NCBI RefSeq assembly: GCF_018474005.1 | Contig: NZ_JAHCSH010000002.1 | Location: 186,001 to 250,000, forward strand | DNA: 64,000 nt | Direction: 5' to 3' | DNA from: Curvibacter sp. CHRR-16 | GTDB lineage: Bacteria; Pseudomonadota; Gammaproteobacteria; Burkholderiales; Burkholderiaceae_C | Shown: positions 59,688 to 64,000 of the stretch, piece after piece | Numbering within the stretch: position 1 is the first letter of the stretch | Layout of the letters: every line of letters starts with the position of its first letter | Translations under genes and position numbers: made by a program | The notes under the pieces: generated by a model | Database searches by the model: none | What the model was told of the DNA's origin: nothing | Seen by the model: only the letters and a program-made list of their open reading frames with translations

Positions 59688-60342
59688 AGAATTCGTCCAA
59701 ACCGCTGCGCTCGGTCACAGTTTGGTTCACCGGGGCGGCCGGGTCGGCATAGCCCAGTGCCACGCCACACACCACGTGCTGGCTGGCATCCAGCCCCAAA
59801 TGCTGGCGAATGATGCCGGGGTAGGACGCCATGGCCCCTATGGCACAACTGGCCAGCCCGTGTTCGTGCGCAGCGAGCATCAGGCCGTACAACATCATCC
59901 CCAAGTCCATGTAGCCACCCGCGCCAAAGCGGCTGTCTATGGTGACGATGAGCGCCACCGGCGCATCAAAGAAGCAGAAGTTGCGCGCAAACTGGGCATC
60001 GCGCCCAGCCTTGTCGTCCCGCTCTACGTCCAGCGCACCGTACAGCGCTTGGGCGGCGGCCACTTGGCGGCGGCGCAGGTGCAAGGGCATGGGGCGGGGA
60101 AAGTAGCCGTAGTCCTCTTGCGCTGGGTACTGCTCGCGCCACGCCCGCAGCAACTCTTGGCTCAGTGCCTGGCGCACCGCGCCCTGCACTTGCACCACAT
60201 GGCCGGGCTGCAGGTTGGCACCGCTGGGCGCTTGGCGCGCTTGCCGCAGCACCGTGTGCAAAAGCGCAGGCTCCACCGGGGTTGGCAAAAAGGCGCGGAT
60301 GGAGCGGCGCACTGTCTTGGCGAGTGTCTCAACAGGTGTCAC
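59668..60342 (-). CDS. Nitroreductase-family FMN enzyme
   Basis: About 224 residues from the GTG at 60342, which overlaps the SDR stop (GTGA); a longer frame reaches into the SDR gene. Family motifs: TVRRSIRAFLPTPVE (phosphate-binding Arg pair), RQARQAPSGANLQPGHVV, YMDLGMMLYGLMLAAHEHGL, and VVCGVALGYADP near the end. It uses FMN to reduce nitro groups or quinones. Coupled to the SDR gene upstream. Confidence 0.88.
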   Translation of the reverse strand: MTPVETLAKTVRRSIRAFLPTPVEPALLHTVLRQARQAPSGANLQPGHVVQVQGAVRQALSQELLRAWREQYPAQEDYGYFPRPMPLHLRRRQVAAAQALYGALDVERDDKAGRDAQFARNFCFFDAPVALIVTIDSRFGAGGYMDLGMMLYGLMLAAHEHGLASCAIGAMASYPGIIRQHLGLDASQHVVCGVALGYADPAAPVNQTVTERSGLDEFFTVRGA

Positions 60343-61118
60343 AACACCCCCGGGAAAGCACCCCCGTCCATCAGCAGGTTTTGCCCGGTGATAAAGCCTG
60401 CCTGCGCGCTGCACAAAAAGGCGCAGGCATCGCCAAACTCAGCAGGTGTGCCAAAGCGCCCGGCGGGGTTGGCTTGGCGGCGCTGCTCCAGCTCTTGCTC
60501 CAGCGTGCGGCCACTGTGGCTAGCCGCTTTGGCGGCGTTGCCGCGCAGGCGGTCGGTATCAAAGGGACCGGGCAACAGGTTGTTGATGGTGACGTTGTGC
60601 GCCACCGTTTTGCGCGCTATGCCAGCCACAAAACCCGTGAGCCCAGCGCGAGCTCCGTTGGACAGGCCCAGCACATCAATGGGGGCCTTCACCGCGCTGG
60701 ACGTGATGTTGACGATGCGGCCAAAGCGCCGCGCCACCATGCCGTCCACCGTGGCTTTGATCAGCTCGATGGGGGTGAGCATGTTGGCATCGAGCGCGGC
60801 CAGCCAGTCCTCGCGCGTCCAGTCGTGAAAGTCACCGGGCGGCGGGCCGCCTGCGTTGGTCACCAAAATATCGGGCTGGGGGCACGCCTGCAGCACCAGC
60901 CCCCGCCCTGCGGGGGTGGTGATGTCCGCCACCACCGCCGTGACCTGCACCCCGGTAGCGGCGCGAATGGCCTGCGCCGTGGCGTGCAGCGTGGATTCGG
61001 TGCGCGCCACCAGCGTGAGCTGGCAACCCTCGCGCGCCAACGACTCGGCGCACGCACGCCCCAGCCCCTTGCTGGAAGCGCATACCAGGGCGTGGCGCCC
61101 TTCTATTCCTAATTGCAT
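60339..61118 (-). CDS. SDR-family oxidoreductase with altered active site
   Basis: 259 residues, Rossmann fold: ASSKGLGRACAESLAREG (TGxxxGxG-type, about 14-31), LVTNAGGPPPGDF, INNLLPGPFDTDRL, GQNLLMDGG end. The SSAVKAP active-site Ser region is present, but the Tyr-x3-Lys motif is replaced by SNGAR. This belongs to a recognised subgroup of SDR proteins in which that pair is changed. Activity and substrate are unclear. First gene of a two-gene unit with the nitroreductase. Confidence 0.86.
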   Translation of the reverse strand: MQLGIEGRHALVCASSKGLGRACAESLAREGCQLTLVARTESTLHATAQAIRAATGVQVTAVVADITTPAGRGLVLQACPQPDILVTNAGGPPPGDFHDWTREDWLAALDANMLTPIELIKATVDGMVARRFGRIVNITSSAVKAPIDVLGLSNGARAGLTGFVAGIARKTVAHNVTINNLLPGPFDTDRLRGNAAKAASHSGRTLEQELEQRRQANPAGRFGTPAEFGDACAFLCSAQAGFITGQNLLMDGGAFPGVL

Positions 61119-61574
61119 GGTTCAACTCTCCGCTGGGCGTGTGCAGTGCGCACGTTGCAACTGCTGCAATTCCTGCAACTGCACGCTGTTTGGTTGACCG
61201 ATTGTCCTAGATGGCAAGACCTCAGTGAGCTGCCAACTCCAACGAAAAAGCCACGGCGCGACTGAGGTTTTTTTCATTCATCAGTGCATGTTGCTGCAGC
61301 AAACGCACAGCACAAGCTGCACGGAAAAAAGCCTGTCTCTAAACCCAACTCCAAGGCCCATGTACTGGCAATGGATATATCGCAATCTCGTCCTAGGCGT
61401 GTGCAGATATGGAATTTCACTTCATCAACCACCCCCCATTTTTAGTCATCTAGCCAACCTCAAACAGAGAGCAAATTATTACGATTTGCCTGCGTCTGAA
61501 AGAAAACCACGTTCTAACCGTCGCAATTTTCAGCAACACACGGCCTTAACAGGTCGCTTCACAAAGGAATCAAA
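61119..61574. other. 455-base intergenic region before the R-body array
   Basis: I see no gene here that I can support. It contains three 9-base tandem units TGCAACTGC/TGCAATTCC/TGCAACTGC (61156-61182, near the SDR start) and, before rebB1, the inverted repeat listed below. The stretch from 61400 is A/T-rich and probably holds the promoter of the reb array. Confidence 0.5.
61471..61489 (+). promoter_or_regulatory. Inverted repeat upstream of the reb array
   Basis: GCAAAT-TATTACG-ATTTGC, perfect 6-7-6 symmetry, 86 bases before the rebB1 start codon in an A/T-rich stretch. This fits a regulator site for the array. The regulator is unknown. Confidence 0.45.
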
Positions 61575-61865
61575 ATGGCTTTCCCAACAGCAGTCAACGA
61601 TCAGATCACGGACTCTGTCACCCAAGCTAACACCAAAGTCTTGGGAGACGCTCCTGCAGTTGCCATGGGCAACCTGTTCCAAGCCACAGCCCAGGCTTTG
61701 GCTAACGCCGCCCACAACGCAACGAACGCCCAGCAACAAAGCTACGTCACATCGCAAGCTGCTACCACCATGGGGGTTTCTACGCTGTACTCCATCGACA
61801 CAGCTAGCACAGGTGAAGCCACCAAGGCCATCCTCACTCCCCGCGTAAAAGGCTTGGGCGGCTAA
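61575..61865 (+). CDS. rebB: R-body protein RebB family, paralogue 1
   Basis: 96 residues. It has the RebB pattern: MAFPTAVNDQITDSVTQANT (about 1-20), KVLGDAPAVAMGNLFQATAQ, ALANAAHNATNAQQQSYVTS, QAATTMGVSTLYSIDTASTG and a short Arg/Lys-containing tail. It is rich in Ala, Thr, Gln, Asn and helix-like. No signal peptide, so it should assemble in the cytoplasm. RebB-family proteins form R-bodies, coiled ribbons. The ATG follows AAAGGAATC. First gene of the array. Confidence 0.88.
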   Translation: MAFPTAVNDQITDSVTQANTKVLGDAPAVAMGNLFQATAQALANAAHNATNAQQQSYVTSQAATTMGVSTLYSIDTASTGEATKAILTPRVKGLGG

Positions 61866-61922
61866 GTTCCATACGCAGCTACTTCACCTTCCCAATCTCA
61901 TTTTTATTAACTGGAGAACACC

Positions 61923-62192
61923 ATGGCATTCCCTACCGCAGTCAACGACCAAATCACCGATTCCGTCACCCAAGCCAACACGAAAGTGCTGGGCGACGCC
62001 CCCGCTATTGCAATGGGCAACCTGTTTCAAGCTACTGCCCAAGCATTGGCCAACGCCGCCCATAACGCAACCAATGCACAACAACAAAGCTACGTCACAT
62101 CACAAGCAGCTACCACCATGGGTGTTGCAACACTGTATTCCATCGATACAGCAAGTACTGGCGAAGCGACCAAAACCATTCTCAGCGCCTAA
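61923..62192 (+). CDS. rebB: R-body protein RebB family, paralogue 2
   Basis: 89 residues, nearly the same protein as paralogue 1: three changes (Val/Ile 29, Ser/Ala 69, Ala/Thr 85) in the first 87 positions, then a different short end. The DNA differs at many third codon positions, so it is not a recent copy. GGAG ribosome site 8 bases before the ATG. It lies 57 bases after paralogue 1. Confidence 0.88.
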   Translation: MAFPTAVNDQITDSVTQANTKVLGDAPAIAMGNLFQATAQALANAAHNATNAQQQSYVTSQAATTMGVATLYSIDTASTGEATKTILSA

Positions 62193-62204
62193 ACGCAAGC
62201 TATG

Positions 62205-62240
62205 TCAAAGGTCTGGAAACTAAACATTCCTGACCTTTGA
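62205..62240 (+). promoter_or_regulatory. Hairpin between rebB2 and rebB3
   Basis: TCAAAGGTC-T-GGAA ... TTCC-T-GACCTTTGA: a 9-pair and a 4-pair stem split by a T-T mismatch, with an 8-base loop. No T-run follows, so it is probably an intercistronic RNA element for stability or processing, not a terminator. Confidence 0.6.
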
Positions 62241-62289
62241 CTCTGCCCCATGCGCAAAGCGTCAATACCCCTCATTAGGAGCACGCCCC

Positions 62290-62556
62290 ATGGCATTTCC
62301 TACCGCAGTTAACAATCAGATTACCGACTCTGTCACACAGAGCAACCTACAGGTGCTGGGCACTGCACCGGCAATGGCCATGGGCAATTTGTACCAAGCC
62401 ACAGCACAAGCGCTTGCCAATGCGGCGCATAACGCCGCCATGGCCCAGCAACAGATGTACACCACGGCACAAGCTGCGACTACGGCAGGAGTGGCCTTGC
62501 TGTACTCGTTAGACACAGCATCTACAGGCAAAGCTACCAAAGCCATCCTAGGCTAA
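62290..62556 (+). CDS. rebB: R-body protein RebB family, paralogue 3
   Basis: 88 residues. Same plan as paralogues 1 and 2 but more diverged: MAFPTAVNNQITDSVTQSNL, QVLGTAPAMAMGNLYQATAQ, ALANAAHNAAMAQQQMYTTA, QAATTAGVALLYSLDTASTG. AGGAG ribosome site 8 bases before the ATG. It lies 97 bases after paralogue 2, past the hairpin. Confidence 0.88.
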   Translation: MAFPTAVNNQITDSVTQSNLQVLGTAPAMAMGNLYQATAQALANAAHNAAMAQQQMYTTAQAATTAGVALLYSLDTASTGKATKAILG

Positions 62557-62607
62557 TCCATTGGATTGCTGCCCACATTCATCCGACTAACCTTTTAAGG
62601 ATTCATC

Positions 62608-62880
62608 ATGGCCTTTCCTACCGCTGTTAACAGTCAAGTATCTGACTCTATTACACAAGTCAATACCGAAGTCATTGGAGTTTCGCCAGCGATTGCCACA
62701 GGCAACCTGATGGTGGCTACCGGACAGGCTCTCTCCAATACTGCGCACAACGCAACGAACAACCAAAACCAAGCCTACGTCACGATGCAAACCAACACGA
62801 CCCAAAGCTTGTCCACACTGTTCTCCGTTGACACAAGCAGTACTGGTATAGCGATCAAACGCATTGAAGCTGTGCGCTGA
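62608..62880 (+). CDS. rebB: R-body protein RebB family, paralogue 4
   Basis: 90 residues. It begins MAFPTAVNSQVSDSITQVNT, followed by SPAIATGNLMVATGQALSNT and AHNATNNQNQAYVTMQTNTT; the end has SVDTSSTGIAIKRIEAVR. Clearly further from paralogues 1-3. AAGGA ribosome site. Confidence 0.86.
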   Translation: MAFPTAVNSQVSDSITQVNTEVIGVSPAIATGNLMVATGQALSNTAHNATNNQNQAYVTMQTNTTQSLSTLFSVDTSSTGIAIKRIEAVR

Positions 62881-62934
62881 AATCCATAGCTGTTGGAGTG
62901 CTGCCTGAGCCTCACCCAAAAGGACTCCGATGTG

Positions 62935-63135
62935 ATGCCGACCCCCATATGCGTATTGAACGTGGGCTCAACACCTGCGGCAGCAATGGGCATGGTCTAC
63001 CAAGCTATGTCACAGAGCACCAGCATCGCTATGCAAAACGCAGTCGCCAACCAACAGCGTGGACAGGTCATCACCGCAGCAGCCGTCACACAAGTTCTGG
63101 TTTTAATCAATAAATTAGGAGCCAATTCAAAATGA
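62935..63135 (+). CDS. R-body protein RebB family, short paralogue 5
   Basis: 66 residues from the ATG at 62935; a GTG at 62932 has better spacing to AAGGA. It keeps the middle RebB pattern (NVGSTPAAAMGMVYQAMSQS, TSIAMQNAVANQQRGQVITA) but lacks the N-terminal strand VNxQxxDSxT of the others and has a plain helical end (QVLVLINKLGANSK). The stop overlaps the next start (ATGA). Possibly an accessory or capping subunit; this is inference. Confidence 0.7.
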   Translation: MPTPICVLNVGSTPAAAMGMVYQAMSQSTSIAMQNAVANQQRGQVITAAAVTQVLVLINKLGANSK

Positions 63136-63671
63136 CTGACGAAGGCACCGTTAACAGCCAAGTTATAGACAGCGTCACGAATGTCGCCACGCTCATGACG
63201 GCTCAAGCTCCGTCACAGGCCTTTGCCATGCTTGACACCGTCATGGTGGAAACCATGGGTATGGCCATGTACAACGCAGTAAACCGCCAACAAAATGCAG
63301 GCATGGTGAGCACTGCAGCAGTGACTGCAGCCTGCGCACGCATCCTCAACACCTTTGCGGCGATACCTGCTGCCCCACCTAAGTCTGAGTCAGCACCACC
63401 TGCCTCGCACATAGAACCACTTCCAAGCCCTCCGCCGCCTGTTGCTCCACCGCTAGCTACAAGTCCAGACGCCAGCGTTGCAGATGCCTATGCCAAAGGC
63501 AATGCAGCCATCTCGACCTTGCAAACCCTTGCTGGTTCCAGTTCGTCTGTAGCCCAAAAAGCCCAGAGCGACTTACAACAACTGGCAAGCAGTGCTGGCG
63601 CTCCCCCTGTGCCAAAGCCAAGCAATACAACAGAAGCACAGAGCAATACAGCGGAAAAGCCGAACGCGTAA
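63132..63671 (+). CDS. R-body protein RebB family with long C-terminal extension, paralogue 6
   Basis: 179 residues, twice the family size. RebB-like part at 1-75 (EGTVNSQVIDSVTNVATLMT, APSQAFAMLDTVMVETMGMA, MYNAVNRQQNAGMVSTAAVT). Then a Pro-rich linker (about 78-113, PPSPPPPVAPP-like) and a helical Ala/Ser-rich end (VADAYAKGNAAISTLQTLAG, SSSSVAQKAQSDLQQLASSA). It is coupled to paralogue 5. The extension might mediate anchoring or ribbon ends; inference only. Confidence 0.78.
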   Translation: MTDEGTVNSQVIDSVTNVATLMTAQAPSQAFAMLDTVMVETMGMAMYNAVNRQQNAGMVSTAAVTAACARILNTFAAIPAAPPKSESAPPASHIEPLPSPPPPVAPPLATSPDASVADAYAKGNAAISTLQTLAGSSSSVAQKAQSDLQQLASSAGAPPVPKPSNTTEAQSNTAEKPNA

Positions 63672-63719
63672 CGCTACCTGACGTAGGCCCCACCCTATCA
63701 ACGCTAAGGAGAAGTCACC

Positions 63720-64000
63720 ATGAGTAACACCAACAACCAAGTGGTTGATGCCATCAATCAAGTCCAACTTGCCACCATGGGCCCACAAGTGGTCATGACC
63801 AGTGGCGCAGGTAAGGCCTATCAATCAGTGGCCCAATCCACCGCTATCGCAGTGCAAGACGCCGCCGATGCTTTACGCAACATTTCAACCATCGCCACCA
63901 CTACCATGGGTGTGGCCATGGCCCAGTTCTTGGCAACAAAAGATCCATCGTACATCCCTGTGATCAACAACGCGCAGCAGCTCATTAGCCAAGCCACGGT
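63720..64000 (+). CDS. R-body protein RebB family, paralogue 7 (cut by the window edge)
   Basis: The open frame starts with ATG at 63720 after AAGGAGAAG and runs off the window after 93 codons. The visible part reads NNQVVDAINQVQLATMGPQV, VMTSGAGKAYQSVAQSTAIA, VQDAADALRNISTIATTTMG, i.e. a RebB-like protein with its own variation and a longer end (YIPVINNAQQLISQAT). More reb genes may follow. Confidence 0.78.
   Translation, partial: MSNTNNQVVDAINQVQLATMGPQVVMTSGAGKAYQSVAQSTAIAVQDAADALRNISTIATTTMGVAMAQFLATKDPSYIPVINNAQQLISQAT

Noticed and set aside
59641..61112. Two long overlapping plus-strand frames over the nitroreductase and SDR genes
   Set aside because: Both are antisense to genes with clear family motifs and have no motif of their own.
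61225..61848. Plus-strand frame of 207 codons before and across rebB1
   Set aside because: It reads rebB1 in another frame; the upstream part has no ribosome site or known pattern.

Overview
The window looks like a chromosomal segment of a freshwater-type betaproteobacterium, most likely Burkholderiales, family Comamonadaceae. The evidence is gene order: rplU-rpmA-obgE-proB, mutM-TPR-lolB-ispE-tRNA-Gln-prs-rplY-pth, rsmD-coaD-ferredoxin divergent from ftsY, and hrcA divergent from nadK-recN-rapZ. Protein flavour agrees: FlgK/FlgL, bioMNY, and lipoproteins with a Cys-Gly-rich start. The GC content is fairly high. No genus is claimed. Almost all of the sequence is densely packed housekeeping DNA, with three accessory stretches.

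Layout. 1-4.6 kb: 3' end of flgK, flgL, an HDOD signalling gene and a GGDEF/EAL gene. 4.7-12 kb: prmC, an aldehyde dehydrogenase, leuA, slyD, grxD and a second GGDEF/EAL gene. 12-19.3 kb: lytic transglycosylase, proS, rppH, proB, obgE, rpmA, rplU, polyprenyl synthase and tRNA-Pro. 19.3-26.7 kb: ugd, then an accessory cassette (LysR, DoxX, extradiol dioxygenase) bracketed by 73-bp direct repeats, then an MFS exporter, an AhpD-like protein, rlpA, a small unknown gene, a dead toxin-antitoxin relic and a CAT-anticodon tRNA. 26.7-36.7 kb: HD-GYP, hrcA, nadK, recN, rapZ, an orphan lipoprotein, and mutY, a dynamin-like GTPase and mutM on one strand. 36.7-45.6 kb: TPR protein, lolB, ispE, tRNA-Gln, prs, rplY, pth, ferredoxin, coaD, rsmD, ftsY. 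45.6-53.2 kb: an oxidoreductase plus YhgE/Pip membrane protein pair, an SOS module (yedK, umuD-like and umuC around one LexA box), a chemoreceptor and a secreted Cache protein. 53.4-61.1 kb: bioMNY biotin transporter, acyl-CoA ligase, thiolase, M48 protease, nitroreductase and SDR.

The window ends (61.6-64 kb) in a tandem array of at least seven RebB-family genes, the structural proteins of R-bodies (refractile bodies). R-bodies are coiled protein ribbons that unroll on a trigger such as acid and are linked to killing of protists or other eukaryotic cells. The array continues past the right edge. It is the most striking system here: two paralogues are almost identical in protein but differ at many silent sites, one is N-terminally short, and one carries a long Pro-rich C-terminal extension. 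Other notable points are a UmuD-like protein that already begins near the UmuD' cleavage point and lacks the self-cleavage Ser/Lys, a dynamin-like GTPase between the two oxidised-guanine repair glycosylases, and a thiolase without its usual second cysteine next to the biotin transporter.
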